DNA from: Arctopsyche grandis
Taxonomy: Eukaryota; Arthropoda; Insecta; Trichoptera; Hydropsychidae
NCBI RefSeq assembly: GCF_051622035.1
Contig: NC_135359.1
Coordinates: forward strand, 23,904,001-23,968,000
Direction of reading: 5' to 3'
DNA length: 64,000 bases
In this document: one piece after another, positions 10,791 through 21,953 of the stretch
Layout of the letters: each line of letters begins with the position of its first letter
How positions within the stretch are numbered: position 1 is the stretch's first letter
Notes under the pieces: model-generated
What the model saw: only the letters and a program-made list of their open reading frames with translations
Databases searched by the model: none
Told to the model about the DNA's origin: nothing
Made by a program: the position numbers and the translations under genes

Positions 10791-11097
10791 TGTCTGTGTG
10801 TCTCGAATGGGCTCCTAAACCACTGAACCGATTACGATGGAACTTTCAGGATTTTTTGTATGCATGTCCGGGAAGATTTGTGTGAAAAAAAAAACGGGAC
10901 AAAACCTCTTTATAATAATATTCGTAATTACGATTTTACTGACGCGAAAGTAAAGCTATCCTCCCGCCTTCAACGCGTCACGCCGCGAGTGTGACAATAA
11001 TCGCGCCACGCCTACCTCGCACTAGAATGTGGTCGGGAACGGGAATGGGAATTGCCTGCGTTATTGTGGCATTGCAACGCATGCTGGGTTCAGCTAG
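10777..11097 (+). mobile_element. Helitron-like element with GTCTGTCTGTC head
   Basis: ATGTCTGTCTGTCTGTGTGT near the start, then CTCCTAAACCACTGAACCGA, a nonautonomous Helitron signature seen in many insects. A GGGAACGGGAATGGGAATT run follows, then GCATGCTGGGTTCAGCTAG ending at 11097 before T. A second, inverted copy is at 24890-25215. The exact 5' TC end is uncertain. Confidence 0.6.
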
Positions 11098-11302
11098 TAC
11101 AAAATATATGTATGACCAATTTGACTCTAATATATTATTTTGTAAGCATTACCAAGTAATAGCTAATTAATCGTAAAGATATTCCGTGACTTTCTTTGTT
11201 TGTTTGTATTTATTTTCTCTATGTGCAAATCTACTGTTTTCAATGAATTATATATAACAGAACTACCAAATTTGGTATATTATTTCATGCTGCTATATTT
11301 AT

Positions 11303-11882
11303 TTAATAATACTTGGCCGATGGACCCAAGGGGTTTGATATTACATACAGTAGTATAAAAATACTAATATCAAATAATATATTGTTGTTTGATACCAAAA
11401 AAAAAAACAAATAAATAAAAATAAAAATCGAAAACAAAGAAAACCGAAAAGAAAATATAAACAACTCAAAATAGATGAAATTAAAATGTACGAGAGAAAA
11501 TAAAAGATAAACGTTACTTAAAGGAAGAAATGCAAAAACCCATTTTTTTAAGGTAATCAAGTTTGTTTTTAAAAAGGTTTAATTCAGTGAATGTAGTAGT
11601 AATTCAGTGAATGATTATTCCAAATTTTAACCACTTTATTTGAAAAGAAGGATTCTCTAATTATTTTCTCTCAGATGAGTGTTATTGTTAAACATAAGGA
11701 GATTTATCATAGGAAAATTTTATTGTAATGGTTATTTATAATTTTATAGACTTCAATTAGATCACTTCTCATTCTTCTAGTTGCCGAAGTGTAAACATTC
11801 ATTATTTTCAATCTCATATCATATGAAAGTGATTTATGTTCGGAAGGCATTTTTGTAATTCTTCGTTGGACCCAATCTAAAC
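11303..11882 (-). pseudogene. CR1/L2-like LINE remnant (3' part)
   Basis: On the minus strand broken frames give SNEELQKC, then the QRRITKMPSEHKSLSYDMRL motif, RRMRSDLIEVYKIINNHYNK, and a worn KVVKIWNN-type motif, the usual end of CR1/L2-type reverse transcriptases. A 3' UTR ends in TTGGGTCCATCGGCCAAGT. The element continues past the foldback insertion into 12135-12260 (IPKLECAYSIWNLYFKNKL). Inactive. Confidence 0.65.
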
Positions 11883-12134
11883 GGGTCTACCTCACGGGCC
11901 GGAATGTGAAATGCCGGAAAACGCAAATATCGGAAGCAAATATTAATGTGCGCGCGCAGAATACGGGAGGAAAAGCCTGTTCCTCTTGTTCATGTTGTAT
12001 CCTGCTCGTGCAAATTAATTGAGTATGTACCGTTTACCATGCACCCTTTTTTTTTGATCTTTCGATTTTCGATCTTTGCCTTCCGATATTTTCGTTTTCC
12101 GACATTTCACATTCCGGCCCGTCATGGAGACCGA
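11883..12134. mobile_element. Palindromic foldback element, copy ii, inserted in a LINE
   Basis: Ends GGGTCTACCTCACGGGCC and GGCCCGTCATGGAGACC match copy iii. Flanks ATCTAAAC (11875-11882) and TTCTAAAC (12135-12142) are an 8-bp target duplication with one change. The left arm has lost the inner part (jump from GGAAGCAAA to TATTAATGTG), so only the right arm is complete. Confidence 0.75.
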
Positions 12135-12260
12135 TTCTAAACATACAATTTATTTTTAAAATAGAGGTTCCAAATAGAATAAGCACATTCAAGTTTTGGT
12201 ATAAGCTTGGCAATGAGAAAATTAAATACCCGTTTTATAGCATACAGAAAAAATAACAAT
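12135..12260 (-). pseudogene. Upstream continuation of the CR1/L2-like LINE
   Basis: Minus-strand translation KLIPKLECAYSIWNLYFKNK joins the LECAxxIWNP-type motif to the QRRITK motif on the other side of the foldback element, showing that the foldback interrupts a LINE. Confidence 0.55.
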
Positions 12261-12890
12261 TTATATGATTTGATCATTATTAACTTGGATCGTATGATAT
12301 AAAATTTTATGAAATATTCAATATGTTTGCAATTTATATCCGTTCAAGTCATGCGGAACATTTTAGCTATATGTATATATTTAATATTTAAATGCTGAGA
12401 AATCATATGGATTTCTTTTTAAACTATCGGAATTATTTTGGATGTCTCTTATGTACAATTCAAATCTCTAACTATTTAAAACCATTTTCATTGTTTTTTT
12501 TTGTTTAAATTGAGGGCCGAGAATTTCAACAATAACTACAGATTATACACAAAATCGGAACAAAATCAAACTTTTAGTTCACAAATCAAACGCAGTCTTT
12601 ACAAAACTGTTTTTTTTTTAACTTGTTAAAGTCTTATTTCATATTAAATTATATTTAGATTAATTATGTAGTATATGTATAAAATTCAATCAAAATCTGT
12701 CAATATTTGTCGGGTCTGAATAGATGTTTATATCTTTAAAAGAATATATGCTTATATTGTAAGGGTGAATGCAATTTCATCATTGAAAACTAATGTATAT
12801 AATATATGTATATACGAATTATCAAGTAATTATATATACACCAGAAGGTAGCAAGAATTGAATAGGACGACGTTCAAAGTGGTACTTCGG
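12261..12890. other. AT-rich stretch, nothing recognised
   Basis: No gene or repeat termini recognised. Confidence 0.4.
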
Positions 12891-13740
12891 TGCCAAAAAT
12901 TTATTATTATCCGCTTCGTATTTCCACGACGCCCAACTAAGGTCTTGTTTAGTCTGAATTGTACCGCTCTAAATCTTGAAGGAAATTCGGTTGTTTAGAC
13001 AGTCGAGGTGTATAGTCGTGCCTTCAAATGAACAATTAGAGACTGGGATGAAAGGATTATTTACTCGGGAGCTCAAGGATGCCGCTTCAGGTATTACGTC
13101 GCCGTCGTCTTCAGCCATTTCATCCCCCAACTATCCTGATTATTCTGTCGATTTGAATTTATGCAAATTTTAAAATAATTTATGCGGCCGTTCGCGTCGA
13201 AGACGCTGCGAATTTATATTCAATATACACAAATAACGCGGAGCGTGGAAAATTTTTCGACAGAAAAATCTCAAGAGTTAACGCGCTCAGAGATGGCTAT
13301 CGGGAAAATGTGCGCCTCCAGAATTAATTCAATTGATGGCGGGAAAAAAGAGACGAGATTGCACCGCTTAAGCGAAAGGACGACGATAGCGGGATCGTCG
13401 TACAAATAAGTACATTTTTTAGAGGGATTGAAGTGGAACGAGAGACTGGGAGGAGGGGGTTGGATGAGGGGTAGATGGCAGTAAAAAAATAATAAAACCG
13501 AAGAGGAGCGTCGGAGTCAGCGCAAAAGAAAAGTAATCATGCAAATGGAGAGGAGAGGAATGCGCGGCGTATTAAACGCGCGGGATAATGGCCCTTAATG
13601 ACCTTGGCGGTGAGCCGGCCAAATCCTCGCTCGGCCACCGACACTTCCGGATTTCGACGAAACTTCCCCACACTCAAACCGGAACTGCTTCCGGTGAGGA
13701 TGCGTGCCCTATTTCCCCTCCCAACAACGAAATAGAATGA
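12891..13740. other. GC-richer block, possible regulatory DNA
   Basis: Long repeat-poor island. The frame at 12976-13173 contains a Ser/Pro-rich stretch (TSPSSSAISSPNYPDYSVD) that looks slightly protein-like, but I see no splice or start context that fixes an exon. Confidence 0.3.
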
Positions 13741-13869
13741 ACTTCCTTTACACTTAATAAAAATATTCTTTGTATTATATCTACTAACATCATATCATAT
13801 ATGTATATGATATCGTTATTCTGTCTGTGTGTGTATCTGCGATAACGCTCGCCGTACTATAATAGTTGT

Positions 13870-14405
13870 TTCGATTCGACATTTATTTATTTATTTATTT
13901 AATAGTTTTGGACCATTGTGGCATTACAGGAAGAACCTAATGCGCCACAATGGCCTACATTTGAAAAATATATAAAAACATGATATAAATACAAGTAAAC
14001 TGTAAATAAAGGAAAAAAGCAAAAGCAGAAAACATGGTAAAATAAAATAATAAAAAAGTAACATAAGGAAAATAATACATCATTCAGAGAGAAAAAAAAA
14101 TTGCAAAATTGTAAAAATTAAAAATAAAATCCATAAATCCCATTCTTTGTTTACACTGAACAAAATTAAAATAGTATATAAAAATATACAAAGGAGAAAG
14201 AAAAAGTAAAATAAAATAAAACAAAATATAAATAAAAATAAAATCACAGCGAGGCCCAAATGGAAGAGAATAGATTAAGATTCCACTCATTCATCACATT
14301 CAAATTAAGAAAGTAATGATGAGCGCAGGTTACCAGATAAATATGTTAAAATAATATCCGATAATCTACGCTCCCTAAGGTGGAAGGTGGACATATATGT
14401 GCGTC
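13870..14405 (-). pseudogene. Hairpin-tailed Jockey-like LINE, 3' end
   Basis: Minus-strand reading gives the last residues of the ORF (SDIILTYLSGNLRSSLLS-like, about 14300-14390) and a stop. A T-rich 3' UTR follows with CTCTTCCATTTGGGCCT, then the terminal hairpin (13905-13952) and an AAATAAAT tail. Same family as 45615-46325. Confidence 0.7.
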
Positions 14406-14509
14406 ACAGCTAAAACACTGCCAACAGAATGTACGAATATAATAACGAAAAAACAAACTTCTATATACAATACTATTTGCTACAAAGGTTTCATTTAGGC
14501 AAGTCTCTG

Positions 14510-14626
14510 AGTATTTAGCGCCATCTATTGAAATTTTATTTAAAAAAATCTTGCATAATGTAAAGATATCAAAAAAGAAAAAAATATATATATTGCAAAC
14601 ATCTTCCACAAACATATGTGCTTTAA
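14510..14626 (-). repeat. Block shared with the right flank of the other piggyBac-type copy
   Basis: Reverse complement of 14510-14622 matches 4089-4200 (AGCACATATGTTTGT, GAAGATGTTTGCAATAT, TGATATCTTTACATTATG). Both lie just outside the TTAA that ends the element, so either the mobile unit is larger than the inner TIRs suggest or the flank was copied with it. Confidence 0.6.
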
Positions 14627-15212
14627 CTATTTGAGTGCTGACGTCTTTTCTGTTGAAAGCCCGCCACGCTGAAAATTTCGCCAACATTTCCAACTATAAT
14701 TATTTAGAAATCCAATATAAAGCAGGTATAAAAATTGAAGGGTAACCCAAACAAACCTTGGATCACTTGGATTTTGAGTTTTGTAAAGATGATTTTAGAA
14801 TCTCTAATATATGTACATACATATCTTGCAACAATATAAAATAAATAAAAGAAGTCTATTGATAAATGTATTTTTCCAAAACTAGTTCCATCTTCTTCAT
14901 TGTTGTTAAAATGTAATGCTCACAATCTAAATGCCAAGCCACAATTTAAAATACTCAGCAGTTAGGGATTTCCATCGAGAAATTCTGCTATGGTTATAAA
15001 TTCAGAAATTCCGGTGTAAACCAGTCTTTATAAAAATTGACACGGATTACACGACCCATGTTCAATGCATATTTTTTTCAATGCTACCTGGAAAAGCTTA
15101 GCGGGTAGTATTCTTGTTTGTTTAACAACGTCAAAACAACGTCCATCGGCGTATTTCAGGTTGATGGACTTGTTGGCAAAACGCCGATCGGCGTTGGTCA
15201 GCATTCAAAGGG
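14627..15212 (-). mobile_element. piggyBac-type nonautonomous element, uninterrupted copy
   Basis: Ends CTATTTGAGTGCTGACGTC (left, after TTAA at 14623-14626) and GTCAGCATTCAAAGGG (right, before TTAA at 15213-15216) are inverted repeats bounded by TTAA on both sides. 586 bp, no transposase frame. It preserves the empty site of the repeat inserted in the copy at 3084-4084. Confidence 0.75.
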
Positions 15213-15404
15213 TTAATTAATTAATTAATTTTTCTATTGGTGTTTTATATTGTTTATATGTAGGTAGATAGGTAGTTTTTACCTTTTTGTTTTCATAAAG
15301 AATTAAATATATTTAAAAAGTGTTTGAAAAACAATCTTATAGAGAATATAAAGATAATTCTAAATAATGAATATATAGAGTGATACAAATAAAATAAAAA
15401 TATT

Positions 15405-15657
15405 ATGCAGGTGCATTTGGGCGAATGAACGCCGTTATGCCTGAAGAAAATCCTAATGCCGGTTTGCCCGAAGAAAAAGATCTTCGATCAATGCATTTTG
15501 CCAGTGATGATGTTTGGATGCAAAACTTGGGCACTGAAAGCCGGAATGGTGCATAAAATCCAATGCACTCAAAGATATGTGGAATAACGAGGAGACAATG
15601 GCATAACGAGGAGAGATATGAAACGGAATACGTGGGTTACAAGTATGACAAGGGTAC
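15405..15657 (+). pseudogene. RTE-like LINE remnant, upstream half
   Basis: Same sequence as 6810-7020: CATTTGGGCGAATGAACGCC, KxLRSMHFASDD-like frame, GCATAACGAGGAGAGATATG, ACGGAATACGTGGG. Breaks off at TATGACAAGGGT and probably resumes at 16310. Confidence 0.65.
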
Positions 15658-15658
15658 A

Positions 15659-15710
15659 GTGACGTTTCTAGACTATTTGCCACCCTTAGGCGAAGTTCTG
15701 GAGTTCTGAA
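15659..15710 (+). mobile_element. hAT-like terminal fragment
   Basis: CAGTGACGTTTCTAGACTAT followed by TTGCCACCCTTAGGCGAA resembles hAT-type ends (CAGTG...CTAGACTATTTGCCGCCC). No partner end found. Confidence 0.35.
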
Positions 15711-16140
15711 TTATTATACAAACAAAAAAATCATATTTATATCACTTTATGTTTAGTCATGCACTGTTCTATTTAGCCATGTTCTAGAAATTTATGGATC
15801 CTTCATACATACATATAAGCTTAATGATATTAACGATAATTATTCTCTTCTTTCTTTCATTTTTACAATATTAATAGCATTTCATTGTATATTTTTTATC
15901 TATGTACGTCCTTCTTTTTATAGTCAAATATACACTTTATATTTACCACAATTCTTAAGTTTTTTTTCTTCTTTTTCATCTGTTTATTTTTATGTACTAT
16001 GTAATCTTTTATGTATATTATGTAATTTGAAAAAATCTCTAATTGGGCTCAGATGCTATTTTGTTACATTTATCTCTTTATTTTTAAGCATTTCTACATG
16101 TGTTGTCTGTTGATATTTCAATAAATAAATTTTTTTTCTT
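15711..16140 (+). mobile_element. 3' UTR of a LINE
   Basis: T-rich 3' UTR shared with 42140-42583: TTGGGCTCAGATG, TTGTCTGTTGATATTTCAAT, and an AAATAAATT tail. No coding part kept. Confidence 0.5.
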
Positions 16141-16312
16141 TGTTCGATTTGTCGGCCCTCAAAATTTCCAGATAAGTTGTCAAAATCTTATAAGAAACGA
16201 TTGAACCGAAGTCGAGGTGTGGCCAACAATACTGGATCAGGGCTTTAACCCGTGATCCCTCGGTTTTTATCATTTTACGCAAATCACTGAGCTATTATAT
16301 TTCGCTGGTTAG
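16141..16312 (-). mobile_element. tRNA-derived SINE head (diverged)
   Basis: On the minus strand ATAGCTCAGTGATTTGCG is an A box and ACGGGTTAAAGCCC a worn B box, 40-50 bases apart, followed by a body unlike the main SINE family. It separates the two halves of an RTE-like LINE together with 15659-16140. Confidence 0.45.
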
Positions 16313-16550
16313 TTCATTGACTGAAGGAATTGAAATGGCAACAAACGGGTCACATAGCTTGAAGAACGAAAGAACTCCTCGAATGGTACCCGACAGTATC
16401 TACATAAAATAACGTAAAGAAAGTCACAAGGGAGGATGAAATTAGAAAAATGTGTGTGGTGAGATGGATGAGAGTTGCTCAAAAAAGAGTGGAAGCATAT
16501 TGGGGAGGCTTTCATCCAGCAATGATTAAATTTAAATAGTAGCAACGATT
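16310..16550 (+). pseudogene. RTE-like LINE remnant, downstream half
   Basis: Continues the element broken at 15657: GGGTCACATAGCTTGAAGAA, ATGGTACCCGACAG, RWMRVAQKRVEAYWGGFHPAM-like end. Stops present. Confidence 0.6.
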
Positions 16551-16769
16551 AAATTTATGATATGTAACATCCCTTTCTAAATTGGAGGAATCCCATCGTG
16601 AATTAATTATAATATTTTAATAATTTAAATAATTATAAAGTGCAAGTTTGAAATTGTCAAATCATTATGAATGAGTATTTGAATATACATATGTATGTAC
16701 ATTTAATTATTAAAAATATAAATTTAAATTTTTTAAATAAAAAACGAACAAAATTATTCTAGAATACGA

Positions 16770-16990
16770 TTATTTATTTATTTATTTATAGCTAGTTTTG
16801 AACCATTTTGGCATTACAGGAAGAACCTAATGCGCCACAATGGCTTACATTTGATAAAGAAAAACAAAAAATTAAATAAGTAAAATACATAAAATAAAAA
16901 GCAAAAATGCAAAGGCAGAAAAACATAATAAAATTAAAAAGGTGTAAAAATCAAATAATTATAAAGTAAAAGAGAGATAACCACTACTCA
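16770..16990 (-). mobile_element. Hairpin-tailed LINE, 3' UTR only
   Basis: Reverse complement gives GCCATTGTGGCGCATTAGG, then TTCTTCCTGTAATGCCAAAA, then an AAATAAATAAAT tail (hairpin 16799-16846). Same family as 13870-14405. Confidence 0.7.
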
Positions 16991-17278
16991 ATTCTTAAAT
17001 TGGTTTCGTTGATTTTACAATTGTATTTCGGAATTGATTTGCGACGTTCTTCTCTATGTAATTTCGCCCTTACTGTTTTAATAAGAATACTGACCAATTC
17101 ATGAACAACGTAACAGACTTGGACCGTTCGCAGAATGGTCATTTATGTACATATTTAAAACATTTTCATGAAATGCAATTTTTACTAATTACACATTTTG
17201 CACATGTATACAATATATGCTGTATCCATCTCACACTTGCCAACGATCATCACCAACATACGGCCCTAATAAAAAAAA

Positions 17279-17795
17279 TTACCATAGCGAAGACTAACCA
17301 ATCTTTACTAAGTTTGATCCACTAAATTCGAATATGATAATGATTTTTGTTGGGTGGTGATCGTTTGCGAGATATGCGCGTTTAAAAAAATGCGCGGTTT
17401 TTACACTTTTTTGGCTTTTGCGGTCTTTAACTCAAAATCTAGTATAGTTGTGCTCAAAGTGAGTATCGGAATCAATAGTCAGATGTTTTTTCTATTTATT
17501 GTGATTTTTTATTGTTTTACAAAACTTATAATTAATTGTCTAGCAAATTTTAAAAGTAAAAAATATATTTTTTTTACGGATTTTTTCTCCGTGATATTAT
17601 GTGTTTATTTGCCCATTTTTTTATTTCACCACGTTTATAAGGATTGGTTTTCTATCTCAATATTTTCTTTTTTATCTAAACGTACTAACTCGAGCGGTTT
17701 TTGCGTAAGAAAGACTTTCGTTCAGTTCCCGTATTCGTATAACAGAAGTGTTTGTGCTAAACTTAGTAAAGATTGGTTAGTTTCCGCTCTGGTAA
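17279..17795. mobile_element. TIR element with about 35-bp inverted ends
   Basis: Left TTACCATAGCGAAGACTAAC and right GTTAGTTTCCGCTCTGGTAA are inverted repeats, continued inward by CAATCTTTACTAAGTTT and AAACTTAGTAAAGATTG. The 517-bp unit overlaps a 188-codon plus-strand frame (17354-17920) that is T-rich, hydrophobic and runs out into a GC-rich block. I regard the frame as fortuitous. Confidence 0.6.
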
Positions 17796-17819
17796 CTCAA
17801 AAACGTGATTTTTTGTTGC

Positions 17820-18260
17820 TCAGTGTAATCAGACACCCTGCGGATTCTTTCGCATTATTTTGCGGACAGCGCCGATTACGGCCATGTCACGGTGACCCGG
17901 TGACGTCATCGCTAATTTGAGGCGATTATAATCGGCCAAAGAAGGGGTCCTTTCGGGGCGTCGGACAAGGTCGGCTGGAAAATGCAGGCTTCCTCGGTGT
18001 GTCGGGAAAAAAGACCGGTTGCCATGGCGAACGTGGAGCCCCCCTCGAATACAAATTGAGTTGCAAAACTGTTTAATCCCCAAATTAGTCACGCGGGGGG
18101 AGGGAGGGGGAGGGGGTGAAGCGCGCGCCGTCAGCGGCCGCCTAATGTAAAACGTGTTATGTGTTACAAATAATGCCAAGCCGCGCCAACCCATACATTA
18201 CGACACATTAGGGGACCGCGGACGCTGCATCCGACACCCCTGACAGGCCTGGCCAAACCG
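17820..18260. promoter_or_regulatory. GC-rich block with X-box-like and CRE-type sites
   Basis: Repeat-free island. TGACGTCA at 17901-17908, GTTGCCATGGCGAAC (X-box-like) at 18018-18032, and a G-rich run near 18096-18118. The 121-codon minus frame (17829-18194) has no domain. Confidence 0.35.
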
Positions 18261-18350
18261 TTTGACTCTAGCTCTAGCACTAGCACTAGAAAAATATGTT
18301 ATTTTTAAAACTGTTTTATCATTATCATGATGCTTTTCATACCCTTGGCA

Positions 18351-19170
18351 CAATATTATTTAGTGTTAGAAAGCATAAGCCAAGTTCAGATCTGAAAATC
18401 CCCTCTAGAGAAAGTCTTAAATGGCAGTCAGTAATAAAATATTTAGGAGTAACGTTCGATAAAAGAACGAGCACCTCACATTGAGGCAGCGACATGCAAG
18501 GCGATGCGGGGTATATCCTCAATATACCCAATATTTAATCGCCATAGTTCTTTATCAACTCAAAATAAAATAAAATTATATCGCGCGCTCATATTACCAT
18601 TATTAACCTATGCTTCACCTGTATGGAATAACGCCTCGAATACTAACCTTTCCAAGCTCCAAGTAATACAAAATAAATCCCTAAAAATAATTTATAATAC
18701 ACCCATATATACAACTTGAAAAAACTGCATGCCATATATAATATTCCGTTTGTTACAGACATTACTAACAAAATAACCAGTAGATTATTTGACAGAATTG
18801 CTAATAACCATATTAACACACTTGTGAAGAGTCTCAGTAATTACAACAAAATGTCTATACCCTTCAGGTATATACACAGATTACCTAAACAAAATCTGCT
18901 TTAGGTCATCGACTTTAGATAGTCTTTAATTAAGATTATGTATTAGATGTATTATGAGCATTTATAAGATCTGTAAATAGGTTTTTGAGCTCTTTTTCCT
19001 ATTATGCTGTACATTAACATTAGAATAATATAATACTATGATTACTAACCAAATTAAATTAAAATTGTAAAATAGAAAATGATCAGTAAATCAGAAGCTA
19101 TTAAAATAGATATAAGATGTATTGTGAACATAATTTCGTAATAATAAAAGCATTTAAAATTTAAAAAAAA
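18351..19170 (+). pseudogene. 5'-truncated Jockey-type LINE with target duplication
   Basis: Broken frames encode the end of a Jockey reverse transcriptase: VIKYLGVTFDKR, SIYPIFNRHSSLSTQNKIKL, YRALILPLLTYASPVWNN, NLSKLQVIQNKSLKIIYN, KKLHAIYNIPFVTDITNK, and RLPKQNLL then stop at 18904. A 260-bp 3' UTR and a poly-A run follow (to 19170). ATACCCTTGGCA at 18339-18350 recurs exactly at 19171-19182, a perfect 12-bp target duplication, so both boundaries are exact. Two frameshifts (near 18484 and 18716) inactivate it. Confidence 0.85.
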
Positions 19171-19242
19171 ATACCCTTGGCATATCTGCTCTTAATATTT
19201 TCCGGAAAATTTTTGATGTTTTGATAATTTTTTGTATATGCT

Positions 19243-19420
19243 ACAGTCCTAGTGTACATATCGTTCATTCATAAACATACTAGTTATCATACACGAAACA
19301 GGCTGGTTAGTTATTGTGTACACAAAATAAATTGACAAACGAACTAGTCTGTTCATGCACACACTATTAGGTATAAGCTGAAGTATTTTTAATTGTTTGT
19401 CACATCCTCTATGTTATGTA
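19243..19420 (-). repeat. GTTCATGCA-type repeat, minus orientation
   Basis: Reverse complement matches 9443-9603 over most of its length. Ends begin CTACAGTCCTAGTGTAC; termini not resolved. Confidence 0.55.
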
Positions 19421-19472
19421 TGCTTACCGTGAGTTGCAATATTTTAAAAATTAGAGGAAACGGGAACTAAAA

Positions 19473-19605
19473 TCAGCATCGTGGCTCTGTGATTGCGTTG
19501 ATATTAAGCACCGAGATCCCACCGAGTTCGATCCCGTGAGCTGACCTCGATTGAAAAGAATTTGTTCTGAGTATAATCTTAAATGCTACCGGTCAGACTT
19601 GGACA
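19473..19605 (+). mobile_element. tRNA-derived SINE, 5' half
   Basis: GTGGCTCTGTGATTGCG (A box) and GAGTTCGATCCCG (B box), body ATTGAAAAGAATTTGTTCTG and GGTCAGACTTGGACA. The copy stops where another repeat (19606) begins. Confidence 0.7.
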
Positions 19606-19665
19606 CAAAAATCGCGAATACAGAATATCTGGCACTCGATTTCTCGTTAGTATAATAGTTAGCGT
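19606..19665 (+). mobile_element. MITE end abutting the SINE
   Basis: CGCGAATACAGAATATCTGG and CACTCGATTTCTCGTTAGTA match the left end of the short MITE at 29723-29847. Confidence 0.5.
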
Positions 19666-20654
19666 GGGTAAATAAAATAAAATATAATATAAACTTATAC
19701 GGAAACTGTATACATGTGACCAGTAATTAAAAAATCTTATATCGATGAAAGCTTTTTTTATTGGTGAAAAAGGTACATTGACTTTAATTGATGAAGACTT
19801 TTTTCGAGTGTGATCAAAGTACTTGAAGTCACTTAGCAATAGCATAAGTGTATATTTTTTTAATGGGTTTCTTTTTTAATCAGCATATGCTAAAATTTTA
19901 ACTTGAAAAAATATTTATTATATAAATTAAGTAAGTTGAAGGTTTTAGAACAAATAAATCATTTTTATAGCAAATCAATGTTTATTTATGAATATTGACT
20001 TTAAATGTAACATTTTTAGAATATATGCAATTAATAAAACTATCGTAATGAACAAATAAATGGTTCAAAAACAGTCGTATCATCAAAAGTGGAACTTCAT
20101 TTCTATGCCAAAAAATATTTTGTTTGAAAAGTATTTCAAACTAATCCTGTTTTATTTTGAATAGTATGAAAACCAGTCAATAAGAATGCAAGTCAACGAG
20201 TAGGTATATAAAATAAACAATTTTCTTCTGATTGATCTTTGATTCATTCTTTTTATTTCGAGACAATTCTAAATTGTTTTTGCAGTGCTTTCGAAGTTGT
20301 GTCATCGAAAGTTCTTTTTTGCAAAATATTTCACCGTGGTAATATGAATCTTCGTTTCGAATAATGAAAATCGGTCAATAAGAAAACAAGTCAATTGGTA
20401 TATTAATAAAAATATTTCTTTGATTTATTCTCTTAAATTGAGATCAGTATAGAATATTTTCGCCAGGGAGATCTATTCTACAATAAACATGTAACAAAAT
20501 AGCATTCGTTCAAAACATAATCAATATAATTAAAAATCATTAGCAATGAGAAAACTCATTTTCAATATATTGTATTATAGTATGTATAGTAAGATCTAAA
20601 ATTATGTAAATAAATAAGCGTCTTAAACTCTTGTTCCAAAAGAAGTATGTGAGA
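19666..20654. other. AT-rich stretch, nothing recognised
   Basis: Low-complexity AT sequence with a loosely repeated segment (AACCAGTCAATAAGAATGCA / ATCGGTCAATAAGAAAACAA near 20170 and 20370) that may be an old duplication of about 200 bp. Confidence 0.35.
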
Positions 20655-21000
20655 TTACAAAATAATGCTTGGGTATAATTCCCCTGAACTTCGGAGAAAC
20701 TTCTCATTAATTAGTTTCGTTCTCCAGCTACTAAGTGGTAATACGTCATGCACGTTGTTGCTGGAGCAGTTGGGACTTTATGTCCCTAATAACCATGTGC
20801 GTGGTAGACATCATCATTTGATGGCTGTACCTCCTGCCCGCACAGTTCTTTTTCGAATGGCTCCTATTCCAAGAGCTATTCGTCTAGTTTCTTTAGTTAT
20901 TATTTTGTTTCTTTTCTTTTCTGTTATATTTTTGAGCATTGTGGCGCATTCGGAATTCCTGTAATGCTACAATGGTTCAAACTTTAAATAAATAAAAAAA
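20655..21000 (+). pseudogene. Hairpin-tailed Jockey-like LINE, internally deleted
   Basis: The frame MLGYNSPELRRNFSLI...LLSGNTSC and PPARTVLFRMAPIPRAIRL is the C-terminal part of a LINE reverse transcriptase. It jumps directly into the 3' UTR after IRL, losing about 300 bp present in 45615-46325. It ends with the terminal hairpin (20936-20975) and AAATAAATAAA. Confidence 0.8.
20936..20975 (+). other. 3'-terminal hairpin of LINE
   Basis: GCATTGTGGCGCATTCGG pairs with CCTGTAATGCTACAATG around AATT. Compare 46232-46271 and 4804-4843. Confidence 0.7.
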
Positions 21001-21169
21001 TTGCGCTTTATGTATGTATTTCATTTTAAAAATATTATTTTAATAGATTTGGTTCGGTATTAATAAACATACTCGTATGTATGTATATACTGCGTCAATT
21101 TTTTACATAAAAATATGCATTTTAAGTTAACATTTCTAAATTTCCAAAGCATAATATATATTGCAGTTT

Positions 21170-21730
21170 GCGACCCCAAAGATGAAAATCCCTACTGTAC
21201 GTCACGTACTACCACCGTCGGTCGTACTTATGCATAATTGATCCCCTGGCCACGCGCGTGGCAACACCACGGAATATTTAAGGGATGAGGGGTACAAACT
21301 ATTCACCAGCCGCATGATAGTGGCGCACGAAGAATTGCAATCGCCTCAATAATAAGGTCAGATTACATCGACTAACCGGATTTCGAACGTATCGACCGAA
21401 CAATACGCTACTCGCTTATATTACATTATTTGTATTGTACTCGGTATACTCTCATCCACCGCTCTGCTTTTCGACGAATTGATATTTGCCACTGATGCAC
21501 AGCTTTACGTGAGCACTTCTGGGGAATTGAAATAGTCCCGAGATTATCCCGGCGAAACTGTGCTTGGGTATAAGCATAACTTTCCTTGCATTCCGCTCGC
21601 AGATTGTGTGAAGTTAAGTGTGCTGGTTGCCCTTTGCGTCGCTCTCTAATAATAATCTAGTTTCAGCGTCATTAATCCCAAACTAACGCTATTTGTAGGG
21701 CGGGGGAGGTTTATCGGCTGTATGTGTATT
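21170..21730. other. GC-richer block, possible regulatory DNA
   Basis: Repeat-free island with no open frame. Contains CTTATGCATAATTGATC and the palindrome CCACGCGCGTGG (21250-21261). Confidence 0.35.
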
Positions 21731-21953
21731 TGCTAGGGGTGACAGACATTGCAAACAACCGCAAAATAAGCACTTTTTATTGCCAAAAATAAAACAAAAC
21801 GCTACTATTATGTACATACATATGTATGTTTCTATCATAATCATCATCATATTTATTTATTTATAAAAAAATAATGCGAAATTGACATAAAAGGTTTCCC
21901 CAACTCATCATTGTGGCTTTTTAGTATATTTCAAAGTAAATAGTGTTTAAAAA

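Noticed and set aside
17354..17920. 188-codon frame as a membrane protein gene
   Set aside because: The hydrophobic character comes from T-rich codons in a TIR element; the frame crosses the element's right end into a GC-rich block, and there is no recognisable family.
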